Part shown: positions 9,232 through 20,700 of the stretch, piece by piece | Numbering within the stretch: position 1 is the stretch's first letter | How the letters are laid out: the number at the start of each line of letters is the position of its first letter | Origin: Raphanus sativus | Lineage: Eukaryota; Streptophyta; Magnoliopsida; Brassicales; Brassicaceae | NCBI RefSeq assembly: GCF_000801105.2 | Contig: NC_079511.1 | Span: forward strand, 25,420,638 to 25,484,637 | Direction of reading: 5' to 3' | DNA: 64,000 bases | Notes under the pieces: generated by a model | What the model saw: only the letters and a program-made list of their open reading frames with translations | Database searches by the model: none | What the model was told of the DNA's origin: nothing | Made by a program: the position numbers and the translations under genes

Positions 9232-11221
9232 ATGTGGAGAAGAACGGCGTCGTTCATCCTCGACAACAACAAACCTCCTCCTTCTCCTCCACTCTCCGAT
9301 TCGATGGCGGAGGTAAACCCTAACCCTAATCCTAATCCTATTTCGGCTTACTACGAAACGAGAGCGAAGCACCACCATGGGATCGTGACGAGCGATTGGC
9401 TAGAACAGGCACAAGCCGCCGCGCTTCTTCGCTCTCCCGTCGTCGCGGGAAGAAGACCATTTAGCGTGATCGAGGAGTTCAACGACTGGAGACAGCAGCC
9501 GGATTTGGCGGAGGCAGTTGCGGCGATTCGTGCTCTTGCGGCGGTTATTAGGGCTAGCGATGCGACTACGATGATGGAGCTCGAGATCGAACTCAAGAAA
9601 GCTTCTGATACCTTGAAAGTAAGCAATCTGCGAGTCTTAGCTTTGAGTGTTTTGCTTCAATGCCCTCTGATGATAACTACTTAGGTTCGTGGCATTGCTT
9701 AGATTTGCGTCTTTATCAAGAAAGCTTTAATCTTTAACGATTTTGCTACTAGGTTTTTAACTTGTGGGAGGCTATATCTGAGTCATGCTCATCTTGTAGG
9801 TTTCAAGTGTTTTTTTCATTGTTGAGCTCTAAAAAATGTATGATTTAATCTCTAAAGAATCTTCTATAAGTGTTTTGCTACTTTGCTTTGAGTGTTTTTC
9901 TTCATGTACTGTGGTTAACTTGGGTTTTAGCTTGTGGTGGCGTATAGGGTAGATGTGACCGTGGCATTGTGTTCTGTGAGTTTCTGGTTGTAACTGAGAT
10001 TTTAGCATGTGGTAGATGTGACCGTGGCATTGCATTGAGCCTGTATGGGATCTTGTTGAGTTGCGAGTTCTTCTTCTTGGCATTGCGTTCTGCGAGTTTC
10101 TTTATCGTTAACACTTGTCTAAAATGGCAAGATAGATCGAAACCTTTATCTGATTGGTGGATTTATACCTTTCAGTCATGCTCATCTTGTAATGCCTTTG
10201 TCTTAACTTTTCAGTCGTGGGACACAACTTCTATATCCTTAACAGCAGGATGTGATCTATTCATGCGCTACGTTACTCGAACATCTGCGTTAGAGTTTGA
10301 GGATTTCAATGCAGCCAAGTCCCGCGTGCTTGGACGTGCTGAAAAGTTCGGAGAAATATCTTACAAGGTCAGTAGCTTTTCTATAGAAAGAATAGGTTGT
10401 ATTGGTGAAAAAAACAGAAGAAGAGTTTTAACGGGAACTGCATTTTTGTTTCTTCTCCAGGCCCGGAAGATTATTGCAGTGCTTAGTCAAGATTTCATAT
10501 TTGATGGGTGTACTATACTGGTTCACGGGTTCTCCAGAGTTGTACTCGAAATACTAAAAACCGCAGCTCAAAACAAGAAACTCTTTCGAGTGTTGTGCAC
10601 AGGTTGCCTTTCTTAAGAACTTGAGTTTTGATCCCGTCTGTCATTTTCTGATCATCTCATTTGGATTTGTCCAGAGGGAAGGCCAGATAAAACAGGTGTA
10701 CTGCTAGCTAAAGAGCTTGCGAAGCTAGATGTTCCAGTGAAGCTTCTGATTGACTCAGCTGTGGCCTATATCATGGATGAAGTAGACATGGTGATTTTTG
10801 GAGCTGACGGAGTAGTTGAAAGTGGCGGGGTGATTAACATGATGGGTACTTACCAAATCGCTCTCGTTGCACACAGTATGAACAAACCAGTCTATGTAGC
10901 TGCAGAGAGTTACAAGGTAAAAACACTCGAAGCTTTTAACATTTTTTCCGATGTGGTTACAGAAGAAACACTGTGATTCTTCATCATCGATTTAATGTTA
11001 TTGTTTTCTTGCAGTTTGCTCGCCTTTACCCGTTGGATCAAAAGGACTTGGCACCGGCCTTGCGACCTATTGATTTTGGTGTTCATGTTCCTCCTAAGAT
11101 TGAGATTGAGAGATCTGCGAGAGACTACACTCCACCTCAGTACTTAACTATGCTATTCACTGATCTTGGTGTTCTCACTCCCTCTGTAGTTAGTGATGAG
11201 CTAATTCAGCTTTACTTGTAA
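9232..11221 (+). CDS. Translation initiation factor eIF2B alpha subunit
   Basis: Five exons: 9232-9618, 10215-10367, 10461-10602, 10675-10916, 11015-11221; all borders are GT/AG and all phases agree (376 aa). eIF2B is the guanine nucleotide exchange factor for eIF2; the alpha subunit is regulatory and has a Rossmann-like NagB/RpiA/CoA-transferase fold. Diagnostic blocks are LAAVIRASDATTMMELEIEL, ISLTAGCDLFMRYVTRT, ILVHGFSRVVLEIL, VLCTEGRPDKTG, VFGADGVVESGG-like VIFGADGVVESGGVINMMGT, and the C-terminal VSDELIQLYL. The ATG at 9232 (MWRRTASFIL) may give a targeting-like extension. The next in-frame ATG at 9304 (MAEVNPNP) gives 352 aa and is the more usual eIF2B alpha start; both are possible. 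A repeated AACCCTAATCCTAATCC stretch encodes the NPNPNPNP run. Confidence 0.93.
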
Positions 11222-12368
11222 GTAAAAGGCTCGTCTGACAACTTTCATTTCTTTGTATAAAAATTAGAATACCATTTTTTTGGATATACACAGACATATG
11301 GTTGTCTCTGATTCTACTGGCTATGTAGAAGGTTTTGGTGAGAGAGAGAGAGATTGTTACTTGTAATCTTCACTCAAAATTCCCTCTCTGAGTCTCAGTA
11401 GTGTAATATACCATAGTGATTGTGGGTTGTACTGTATATTAGAATAACCAGCTTAAAAATAATTAAAGGCTTTTTAGAACTTTACAAATAAACTCATGAA
11501 TAGTATTAGTAACTTAGCTTATACATACTTATGGATGTATTTTGTTTATTATATTATAATTTATATTGCTACTTATTCAATATTGTTACTATGATTCTTT
11601 TCTTTCTTTCTTTCTAGTGGTATAAAGTACTTTTTCTAGAATCAGTCAGGCTCTTATTAGCTTATCAAAAAAAAGTTGAAGAGAAGTGATACACGATGGA
11701 TGTTTACCAACTATTTTGTAGGGAAGTGATACCTATAATGTAACATGACTGAATTAAGATTGATATGATTGTTTTAAGAAAGAAAGCATGAGAAACGTGA
11801 CTGAATTAAGATGGTAATTATTATTTTAATGCTCCGGTCGTAAGTTACTGCCAGCCTAGATGTCAGATTTCACAAAAACGCGTTTTCCGAATTACAAAAT
11901 AAATACTTTTGGTTTTAGTAGTCTTTGCTATAATGCTGTTTGTTTGGCAGATTTGTTTGACAGATGTAGCTTCTTGCGGTTATACAAAAAAAAAACATTG
12001 GTTAATTAATTAGGAATTTTGAATATTTCATAAAATGTCGTATTCAGTCTCTTTCAATTTATTTTCTATGGATTTGAGTGTAGGTTATTTGCTAATTGAT
12101 TGAAATATATATTATACATATGTATATACATATTTACAAGAACATACAGATAGTAAACACTAAAAATTGTAATTTCCGAGAAGAAAAAGGTCGACGTCGG
12201 AAAATAGTTAAATACCACGTTTTAAGTGAGACATTAAAAAACACATCACTCTACAAACAGTACACTCTGTAAAGTGACTTTCCTTTTTAATATATTTGCT
12301 AAATTCTTCTTCATCTCCCACATCATATCTCTCTCTTCTTTCTCCTTTCTGTACAAGAGATAGAGAGA
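11222..12368. other. Intergenic region between eIF2B alpha and FLZ genes
   Basis: AT-rich sequence with a short GA repeat near 11340 and CTTT repeat near 11600. Contains the eIF2B alpha 3' region and the FLZ promoter. No gene or element recognised. Confidence 0.5.
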
Positions 12369-12839
12369 ATGACGAAAATCTCTGTAGGATTGCAACTTGT
12401 GACAACAGATTCTAAAGAAAATCTAAACAACATAGTCATCAAATCTTCACTGAGACCAAACCGGTCCATTCCAAACATCTCGGAGCTTTGCTTCCTCAAA
12501 ACATGCCATCTCTGTTTGAAACAGCTCCGTCACGACAAAGATGTTTACATGTACAGGTACGGATTTCTCTAACCTTTATCAGGATTAATCAGATTATAAG
12601 AATCCCTTTATAATCTAACGATTTGTTTTTGTTTGGTTTAAAATAGAGGAGACTTGGGATTTTGTAGCAGAGAGTGTAGAGAAAGTCAGATTTTGATGGA
12701 TGAGAAAAAAGAACTAGAAGCCTCCACGAAGATGATGCTTGCTTCTTACAGACGTTGTAACTCCGGCGCAGGAAAAATTGGGCATCGTAAATTGGTGGAT
12801 GATCTCCGGCGGCCATGCCGACTATTTATAGTCCCTTAA
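12369..12839 (+). CDS. FCS-like zinc finger (FLZ, DUF581) protein
   Basis: Two exons, 12369-12556 and 12647-12839, joined in frame through AG|A to give 126 aa. The FLZ domain spans about residues 41-84: FLKTCHLCLKQL with C46 and C49, then GDLGFCSREC with the FCS signature and C69/C73, followed by RESQILMDEK. FLZ proteins are small plant adaptors that bind SnRK1 kinase subunits; many respond to sugar, energy state and senescence. The intron position just before the second cysteine pair is normal for the family. A TATA-like TTTAATATATTT lies upstream at about 12285. Confidence 0.9.
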
Positions 12840-12989
12840 AATAATCATCGATTTCACTAATCAGTTTTTTCAGAAAAAAACAAACTTCTTTAATTAGTAA
12901 ATTATCATTTTTTGTTTAAACAATATATTAATACATTTCTAGATATAAAGAAAAATATATATATGTTAATTAATTTTTATTTCCAACGG

Positions 12990-13183
12990 CAAATGTTAAC
13001 TGGGTGATTTATATATATGGTGTGATCAATGATCATAGGTGGTATGACAACTTATTTATATATTAATTAAGTTGTATCTCCATTTTCAAAGGATGGTTTA
13101 TGTATGGTGATCTTAGGTGGGATGACACCTTATAGATATATGTTAATTAAGTTGTATCTCCATTGTCAAATGTTAATTGGATG
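12990..13183. repeat. Diverged tandem repeat of about 110 bp
   Basis: The words TTAATTAAGTTGTATCTCCA and 'gtgatcttaggtgg(g/t)atgacacctta' recur about every 110 bp at 13010-13090, 13090-13170 and, after the hAT MITE, at 13836. The hAT element at 13192 was inserted into the third copy. Confidence 0.6.
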
Positions 13184-13191
13184 GTTTTTGT

Positions 13192-13828
13192 TAGGCTTGG
13201 GCATTTTACCCGGACCCGAAGACCCGATCCGAAACCGACCCGAAAAAATCCGGTCCGGGTAAAAACCGACCCGATCAAATTACTCTATCGGGTCTTGTTG
13301 TAGAGGACCCGCGGGTCTTAGATCTGACCCGATCCGAACCCGAAACCCGACGGGTACCCGAATTAATAATGTAAAGTAAATAAAATGAATTGAGGGGGGA
13401 ATCGAAGATGGATTATTTGTCTACAGAATAAGGAGATTAGCCACTAGGAGACAACCAATTATTGTTTTATCTCGCATAATTTAGTATATATACACATTTT
13501 AATATAATAAAAATACAAATTTTAAATAAAATTTCAAATATTTTCGGATATATTAATATTTTCAGATGTTTTTTGTATTTTTAGGTATTTTTAGGTCGAA
13601 CCCGAACCGAACCCGATACGAACCCGACCCAAAACCGAACCGATAAATTCTAATTACCCAAATGGGTCCAACTATCTAAGATCCGACCCGACCCGGACCC
13701 GATACAACCCGAACCGACTCGGAACCAAAAATTTGAAATTACCCTATCGGGTCCTAAACTCCTAGACCCGAAAGATCCGGACCCGAAAGGACCCGACCCA
13801 AACCCGATGACCCGAATGCCGAGACCTA
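13192..13828. mobile_element. hAT-type MITE (637 bp) with dense CCCGA repeats
   Basis: Perfect 8-bp target duplication GTTTTTGT (13184-13191 and 13829-13836). Ends are TAGGCTTGGGCAT on the left and, complemented, TAGGTCTCGGCAT on the right. Subterminal regions of both sides are packed with ACCCGA/CGGGT words, probably transposase-binding motifs. No coding capacity. Confidence 0.9.
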
Positions 13829-13917
13829 GTTTTTGTATAGGTGATCTTAGGTGTAACTATTTACTCCCTCTGTTTCACAAAGAGCGTCACTCATATACTT
13901 TTCACACATATTAAGAA

Positions 13918-14386
13918 GGGGAATTTTCAAAAATACCACTTTCAAGATACCATTATTCATCTTTACCACCACTAAAGACATATTTTCAAAAATACCTTAT
14001 TTATTAAAATGGTATAGACTTTTACATCTTTGTTTTTATATGCTTTTCAAAATTCTAATCTCAAATTCTAAATCATAAACCTCCAATTCTAAACTCTAAA
14101 CCCAAAATTTTCAACTCTAAACCCTAAACCCTAAACTATATACCCTAAATTCAATATCCTAAACTCTAAACCCTAAAGTCTAAACTATAAACCCTAAATC
14201 CTCAACTCTAAACCCTAAATCCTAAACCCTAAACCCTAAACTATATACCTTAAACCGTAAAACATCAAATCTAAACCCTAAATCCTAAACCTTCAAATCT
14301 AAACTCTTCATTAAAAGTAGTGGTAAAAGTGGTTAGTGTAAACATAAAAAATGGTACTATGAAAATGGTATTTTTGGCAATTTCTC
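13918..14386. mobile_element. Non-autonomous Mutator-like element nested in the Stowaway
   Basis: Perfect 9-bp target duplication TATTAAGAA (13909-13917 and 14387-14395). Inverted ends of about 37 bp: GGGGAATTTTCAAAAATACC on the left and, complemented, GAGAAATTGCCAAAAATACC on the right. The interior (about 14095-14300) is a degenerate array of CCCTAAA telomere-like units. No coding capacity. Confidence 0.9.
14095..14300. repeat. Interstitial telomere-like (CCCTAAA) repeats
   Basis: About 25 degenerate copies of taaaccctaaa, entirely within the Mutator-type element at 13918-14386. They are element cargo, not a chromosome end. Confidence 0.85.
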
Positions 14387-14639
14387 TATTAAGAAACTCA
14401 TTAAAATGCATTTATATTTTCATTAATGTCACATATCTAACCAATAGTATTTTAGATAAATAGATTTATTCATAAAATCAATGCATTTTGCAATTAATTT
14501 TGAGCTGAAATATTGTATAAATTGCATTGGTATTGTAGAATGACATTTTTTATGAAACAAGAAAAATGAGTTAAAATGACACTTAACATGAAACATGAAA
14601 CAGATGGAGTATTATATATACATATAATTAATAAGGGTT

Positions 14640-15002
14640 GTTAGATTATTTGCAGTTGAGCTTTGATTAGTGAGAAAATCAATTTTCTAAAGATTCATAT
14701 TCACAAAATCACAACTAACTATGATTTTTGCAATATCATATTTAGATTGGATCTCGGCATGACTGGATATGAAGTGAATAAAATATACATATATATTTAG
14801 TGGAAAAGCCTTAATGATTCGTTTTGTTTTCAGACATGGATATATTGTAAGCTCAAGGATAATTGTTTATAGATATTTATTTATGTATAGACGTAGACAA
14901 ACCTTGGTCTGAAGATATGTGATTTAGTCACGTGTAATATACCTACCGACTTGGAACCTGCTGACAATATAGCGTTACAAGCCCTCCAATTTTAATGCTC
15001 AA
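14640..15002. repeat. Left copy of a segmental duplication (paired with 25630-25960)
   Basis: Bases 14690-14990 and 25665-25955 are clearly homologous (shared TTTGCAATATCATATTTAGA, ACAAACCTTGGTCTGAAGAT, AATATAGCGTT and CCCTCCAATTT). The duplicated block goes on into the ubiquitin-like genes at 16360 and 26085, so the whole gene plus flank was duplicated. Confidence 0.8.
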
Positions 15003-15690
15003 CTAGATTTTGATCCGCGCTTTTGAAGCGCGGGATATTTTACGATGAAAAATTTCACTAATAATTTAACAAATATTTTGGTAATTTTTAAAGAGTGTGT
15101 ATTTAAAATATTTTTGCATTTAAATCAGTATTTTTAAATTCAACCCGATTGTGATTATACCGGTTAATCCGGAGATCTGACAATTCAATTTATGTTTTTA
15201 AAATATTCATATTAAAAAATCACTAAAACCCGAGACTAACCGATTCAACTGATGGATGACCGATATGTAATCTAATTAGATTTAAATTGTAATAGTTTCA
15301 TAATTTGTAATCTTATAATCGAAATTTTAAATTTCACTATTTTGCAATTTATGAAATTATGACGTTTCTACAAAATTTTAAAGAGAAAATGATAGATATA
15401 AAATAATTAAGATTAATTATTGTATTATTTGGAAACATTGATAGTAGTATAAAAAATATATTGTTTGGAAACATTGATAGTACTATAAAGAAATAAGTAT
15501 ATTGTTTGGAAACATTGATAGTAGTATAAAGAAATAAGTATATTGTTTGGAAACATGGATAGTAGTATAAAGAAATGAACATTAGTGATTTAATGTATGT
15601 TTAACTATAAAGTATAAATGTGTATTTAATTTAAAAACTTACAAAATAAATGTTAGGTCCAACAAAATGTTTCTGTTTTAATAAGATAGA
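15003..15690 (-). mobile_element. Small non-autonomous Helitron (688 bp)
   Basis: On the minus strand it begins TCTATCTTATTAAAACAGAA after an A (base 15691) and ends with a perfect hairpin CCGCGCTTCAAAAGCGCGG followed about 12 nt later by CTAG and a T (15002). The paralogous copy at about 25967 lacks the element (CCCAATAACTTAAACT against CTCAA, element, TAGCTTAAACT), confirming both ends and insertion between A and T. It contains a 43-45-bp tandem repeat (15425-15580). Confidence 0.93.
15425..15580. repeat. Tandem repeat, four units of about 43 bp, inside the Helitron
   Basis: Four copies of TTGTTTGGAAACATTGATAG followed by tagtataaagaaataagtata. Confidence 0.85.
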
Positions 15691-15834
15691 TAGCTTAAAC
15701 TAAATGTAAGTACAAACATATTAAGCCCATTACCTGAGCTGCTTAAAAAGTTAAGTTATACCCAAGTTTGTTTAATGAGAAGCCAACAACTGAACGAACA
15801 ATGATAAGATAATCTCAGAATGCATAACTCGTTG

Positions 15835-15946
15835 TTCCATCCAGTCTTTAGAAATCTGCATGACATCACCACGAAGAAGGTCGTGTCCAATGTATGGACG
15901 TGTTGGAGCTTCGTCGATTTTGAGGTTGATGGTTTTGGAGCCATTT
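15835..15946 (-). pseudogene. Ubiquitin-like gene fragment
   Basis: The minus strand encodes a piece close to the N-terminal part of the gene at 26085: readable [14 protein letters not shown], then HTLDTT/IGHD-like residues and DVMQISK. Only about 110 bp is alignable and there is no start or ubiquitin domain, so this is a relic of a fourth local copy. Confidence 0.7.
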
Positions 15947-16359
15947 CATTCATAATTCACTGTAATTGGTTTCAGTTTTTAAAACACAATAATTTTGAAA
16001 ATATTGAAAAAACTACACAAAGCTCGTAGATGACACTATGATCGATAGACTCAAAGCCAATCCTAGGCATAGTTCAGTCAAGAGTTGGTCTATGGTCTTC
16101 AATTTTTTTTAAAAAAAAATTACATAGTAATAGGCCAAAATCATCAAAAATAATTTTATTGAAAACTTTACCAAACCGCTTAGTCTTCAAAATCTCAAGG
16201 TTGGATCTGGAGATCATATTTAGGAGGTAAATTTTACCAAAAGCAAAACACGAGAAGTCTTGATTATTGTGTAACTCCACTAGTTAACATAGGTTTTACT
16301 AAAACAAAAAACAAAAGAAGAAACACGAACAACACTAAGCACCAACATCGCCACCAGTT

Positions 16360-16848
16360 TTAGAGACGTAAAACCAAGTGAATGGTCGAACCCTTCTTGA
16401 TATTGTAGTCAGCCAATGTCCGACCATCCTCAAGCTGTTTGCCAGCAAATATCAGTCTCTGCTGGTCCGGCGGAATACCCTCTTTATCTTGGATCTTAGC
16501 CTTGACGTTATCGATGGTGTCGGAACCTTCACATATCAAGTGGATTAACTTTCCTGTAATTGTCTTTACAAAAAGCTGACCATTATTAACGTTCGATCGA
16601 GAATTTCGACGGGTTTGGTTATCACTGATCTTAAGGTCGATGATTTTGGAGCAATCCGCCTCTATGTTTATAATGGTCTTTCCACCCACAGTCTTTTTAG
16701 AAATATGCATGACATCACCATGAGGACGGTCATGTTCAATGTTTCTACGGGTTGGCTCTTCATCGACTTTGAGGCTGATGGTTTTGGAGCTATCCGCTTG
16801 TAAGCTAATTGTTGTCTTTCCATCCACTATCTTAATAGAACACTGCAT
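16360..16848 (-). CDS. Divergent ubiquitin-like protein lacking the C-terminal Gly-Gly
   Basis: 162 aa from the ATG at 16848 (an upstream ATG at 16923 would add 25 unrelated residues; the paralogues start at MQxSIK). Two N-terminal partial repeats of the first ubiquitin hairpin ([20 protein letters not shown] and [18 protein letters not shown]) precede a full ubiquitin-like domain, about residues 92-162: [52 protein letters not shown]. It stops at LVLRL, so the RGG tail required for E1 activation is missing. Equivalents of K48 and K63 remain. After the stop, ACTGGTGGCGATGTTGGTGC is shared with the paralogue, suggesting a former longer tail. Either a non-conjugated ubiquitin-like protein or a decaying gene. 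Its promoter is cut by the CACTA element at 17108. Confidence 0.75.
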   Translation of the reverse strand: MQCSIKIVDGKTTISLQADSSKTISLKVDEEPTRRNIEHDRPHGDVMHISKKTVGGKTIINIEADCSKIIDLKISDNQTRRNSRSNVNNGQLFVKTITGKLIHLICEGSDTIDNVKAKIQDKEGIPPDQQRLIFAGKQLEDGRTLADYNIKKGSTIHLVLRL

Positions 16849-17107
16849 TTTATTAAATTTAGTAAAAGAAAAGGTTAAAGACAAACTATGAGATAATTTG
16901 CAAAATGCTAAGCAAAATCGCACTATGAGACTAAAGACGATACAACTCTTAGGGTTTCCTTTTGTAGACGTTTGGAGGTATTAATTTGTGTACCAATTTC
17001 CCATAATGATATCATTTATTCTTTTGACTGTCTTCGGAAAATGTAGTCTTGAGTCGACCGTTGTGAAGACAATGGTTCCTCTTCGGTTCCTTATTCGAGA
17101 TTTTACT
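16849..17107. promoter_or_regulatory. 5' flank of the ubiquitin-like gene, cut by the CACTA insertion
   Basis: Homologous to 26571-26880 upstream of the second copy (shared TTAGGGTTT...GTAGACGTTTGG, CCATAATGATATCATTTATT, GGTTC(C/T)TTAT). The CACTA element sits about 260 bp upstream of the start codon, so promoter sequence beyond that point is now 8 kb away (25190 onward). Confidence 0.6.
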
Positions 17108-17129
17108 CACTACAAGAAAACACGCTGAA

Positions 17130-17620
17130 TTCCGACGGAGGTTCCGACGGACCAAAGTGTCGTCGGACAAATTTGACGATTTTCCGACCAATTTCTGACG
17201 GAAGCAAAAAATAAGAGGTCGTCGGAATTCCGTCAGTAAATACTGACGGAATTCCGACGAAACAGGGTTCGTCGGTATATACCGACGACTATCCGACGAT
17301 ATTCCGATCAACAATTATATCCGTTGGGGTCGTCAGTATTCCGTCGGTATATACCGACGGAATTCTGACGAACCCTTGTTCGTCGGCATATACCGACGAC
17401 TATCTGACGATATTCTGATCAACAGATATAACCGTTGAGGTCGTCGGTATTCCGTCAGAAAATACCGACGAATTTCTGATGGACTATGTGACCGTTGCCG
17501 ACAAATCCATATGACCGTTTTATAGCCGTTTAAAATTTGTAAATACCGACGGAATTCCGACGCACTGCTTTATGTCCGTCGGAATTCCGTCAGAAATTCG
17601 TCGGAAAGCCGTAACCAATT
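17130..17620. repeat. Left subterminal repeats of the CACTA element
   Basis: Dense direct and inverted CGTCGGTATATACCGACG and TTCCGACGGAATTC-type motifs between the left end and the transposase gene; candidate transposase-binding sites. Confidence 0.8.
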
Positions 17621-17707
17621 TCCTATAAATTCAACTCCTCCTCATTTCAACTCTTCACTCCTCATTCTCTCTTCATTCTCTTTGATCATAACAATTCCGT
17701 AAAAATC

Positions 17708-20700
17708 ATGTCTTCAGGAGGTTATTATCGTTCATGGATGGATAAACCTCATTTGGATCCCAACACCAAATTGCTTACGGAAGAATACGTTCAAGGGATT
17801 AAAGAATTCATGAGGCTTGTTCAACAACAACCAGATGCAAAAAATGGTATGTTAAGATGTCCCTGCTCTAGTTGCAATAATAATAAAGTTATAGAAGAAT
17901 TTAATGTTTGGACTCATTTGTATATGAAAGGGTTTTCACGTAATTACAAAGTTTGGTATCTTCATGGAGAAACTGGTTATGAATATGGTAGTACTAGCGA
18001 ACCTCAGCCTATTAGTGAATTTCAGTCGGATATTAGGTTAGAAGAATCTAGAACGGATATAGATTATGGTGTAGGTACTGAGCAGATGGTACATGATCAT
18101 TATAGAGGGGAAGAACCAAATCCCGAATCTAGGAGATTTTTTGACATGTTAGATGCAGGAAAACAACCTTTGTATCAAAATTGTAGAGATGGTCATTCAG
18201 CCTTATCATCTGCAACTAGATTAATGGGTATTAAGACAGACTATAATTTGGCTGAAGAATGTATGGATGCGATTACTGATTTTGTCAAAGGCATTCTACC
18301 TGAGGATAATGTTGCACCGGGTTCATACTACGAAGTTCAGAAACTGGTTGCCGGTCTTCAACTACCGTACGAAGTGATAGATGTATGTATTGACAACTGC
18401 ATGATCTACTGGAGAGCGGATGAGACACGGAATGAATGCAAATTTTGTGGGAAACCTCGTTTCCAGGAGACGAGGGGAAGAGTTCCGATCCCGTTCAAAA
18501 GAATGTGGTATTTGCCTTTGACGGAAAGATTGAAGAGGTTGTATCAGTGTGAGCGCACAGCAAAAGCAATGAGATGGCATGCAGAGCATTCCACAAATGG
18601 TGAGATTAGACATCCTTCAGATGCGAAGGCTTGGAAACATTTCCAGTCAACATATCCAGAATTTGCAGAAGAGAGAAGAAATGTTTATCTTGGATTATCT
18701 ACTGATGGTTTCAGCCCATTTGGAAAGCATGGAAGACAGTATTCTCTTTGGCCAGTTATTGTGACACCGTACAACCTACCGCCGAGCTTGTGCATGCGAC
18801 GAGAGTTTTTGTTCCTCTCAATTCTCGTCCCCGGGCCAGAGCATCCTAAAAGATCACTAGATGTGTTTCTTCAACCACTGATATATGAGTTGCAACAACT
18901 ATGGGCGCATGGTTTTGAGACATACGATGTTTCGTGCAAAGAAAACTTTCATATGCGGGCAGTACTTATGTGGACAATAAGTGACTTTCCAGCATATGGT
19001 ATGTTATCTGGATGGACAACACATGGGAGACTATCATGTCCATATTGTCAAGATGACACAGCTGCTTTCCAACTAAAGAACGGAAGGAAAACGTGTTGGT
19101 TTGATTGTCACAGGCGATTTCTACCACCTGATCATCCATACCGCAGGAGTAGGAATGCATTTACGAAGAACAAGCAGGTGTTTGATGGTCCACCTGTGGA
19201 AGTTAGTGGGGAAGATTTGTTGAAGCAGTTTAGGTATTTTGATGCAGAAAGGACGCCAGATGTAGGTGGACATGAAAACATTCGAGTCAGTGCGGTTGGA
19301 GAGCTACATAACTGGCACAAAAAGAGTATTTTCTGGGATCTGCCATATTGGGAAAGTCATCTATTGCGGCATAATTTAGATGTCATGCATATTGAGAAGA
19401 ACTTCTTCGACAATCTGATGAACACAGTCCTTAACATCCAAGGTAAAACGAAGGATAACTTGAAGTCAAGGTTGGATTTAGTCGATATCTGTGATCGTCC
19501 TGAACTTCATGTGGATGAGAATGGTACGGCCCCTTTTCCCATTTATCGTCTGGATGGTGCTAGAAAAGAAGAGTTCTTTGATTGGATTACAGATAAAGTG
19601 AAATTTCCTGACGGATATGCATCAAATTTGGGGAACTGCGTTGATAGAAGCGAAGGAAAGTTTACTGGCTTGAAGAGTCATGATTGTCATGTAATTATGC
19701 AGCGCCTCCTTCCGTTTGCTTTTTCAGCATTATTGCCACGTAATGTTCATGAAGCAATTGCAGGTATCTTTTATTTTTACAGTTTAATTTATTTTTATAT
19801 TTAACAGTTATGCTTATATAAACTAATACTTATGAAATCTATGTCTTTTATCTATGTAGGGATAAGTGTTTTCTTCCGCGATTTATGCAGCAGAGTAGTG
19901 ACTGAAGAGGGTATTAATAATTTGAAGACAAACGCTCCAGTCAGCATGTGCAACCTCGAGAAGATATTTCCTCCATCATTCTTTGATGTTATGGAACATC
20001 TTGTTATTCATCTCGCAAGAGAATTGGAACTTGGTGGTCCTGTGCAGTACAGATGGATGTATATTTTTGAGCGTTATATGCATCATCTGAAGAAGATGGT
20101 CAAAAATTTAAGCCGGGTGGAAGGATCTATAGTGGCACAGGTGATCAATGAAGAAACTGCAATTTTTGCTGAAAATTATTTTCCACCAGAAGTGCATACA
20201 AAACACCGAAGACCTTCTCGGCACAATGACAGAGGAGAGAGAGCAACATATCATGTTACTGTCCCAAGCATGTTCAAGGAAATAGGACGACTTAGTGGAA
20301 CATTCACGAAGCGGAGACTTACGGACACTGAGCACGCTCATTTGCAAACATATTTGCTCACCAACTGTGAAGATGTTCTACAATATGAGAGGTAAAAATA
20401 TTTATTCATTTACATTGTTTTTTTAATATTCAATAAATTGATATAATATTTTTGTATATAGTGTATATATGGCGGAGTTGCGTATGACTCACAGCCATGC
20501 AACAGAACATGAGCTTCAACAACTTAGAGATAATGGATTTGCTGCGTGGCTTCGTAGTTATGTGAGTTATATATATCATATTACCCTATGCAAATGAGTA
20601 GTTTAATTTTAATATAAACAAATTAACTTTTCACTCATATATGTTTTTAATTTATAGGTGAATGATGGTTTGGCCAGAGGTTTTGTGTTCGATGATTGGA

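Larger units (their letters stand above)
13864..14609. mobile_element. Stowaway-type MITE (Tc1/mariner) carrying a nested insertion
   Basis: The left end CTCCCTCTGTTTCA and the complemented right end CTCCATCTGTTTCA are near-perfect inverted repeats, flanked by TA on both sides (13862-13863, 14610-14611). CTCCCTCYGT is the classic Stowaway terminus. After removing the inner element (13918-14386 plus 9 bp) the MITE is about 268 bp. Confidence 0.88.

Noticed and set aside
14095..14300. CCCTAAA array as a sign of a chromosome end or ancient fusion point
   Set aside because: The array is fully inside a Mutator-type element with a perfect target duplication, and the same kind of core occurs in two other elements.
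15425..15580. Regular 43-bp repeats resembling a CRISPR array
   Set aside because: Whole units are repeated without unique spacers, inside a plant Helitron; this is a minisatellite.
16848..16923. Upstream ATG adding 25 residues to the first ubiquitin-like protein
   Set aside because: The paralogues at 26085 and 28511 start directly at MQxSIK, and the extra residues have no counterpart in them.
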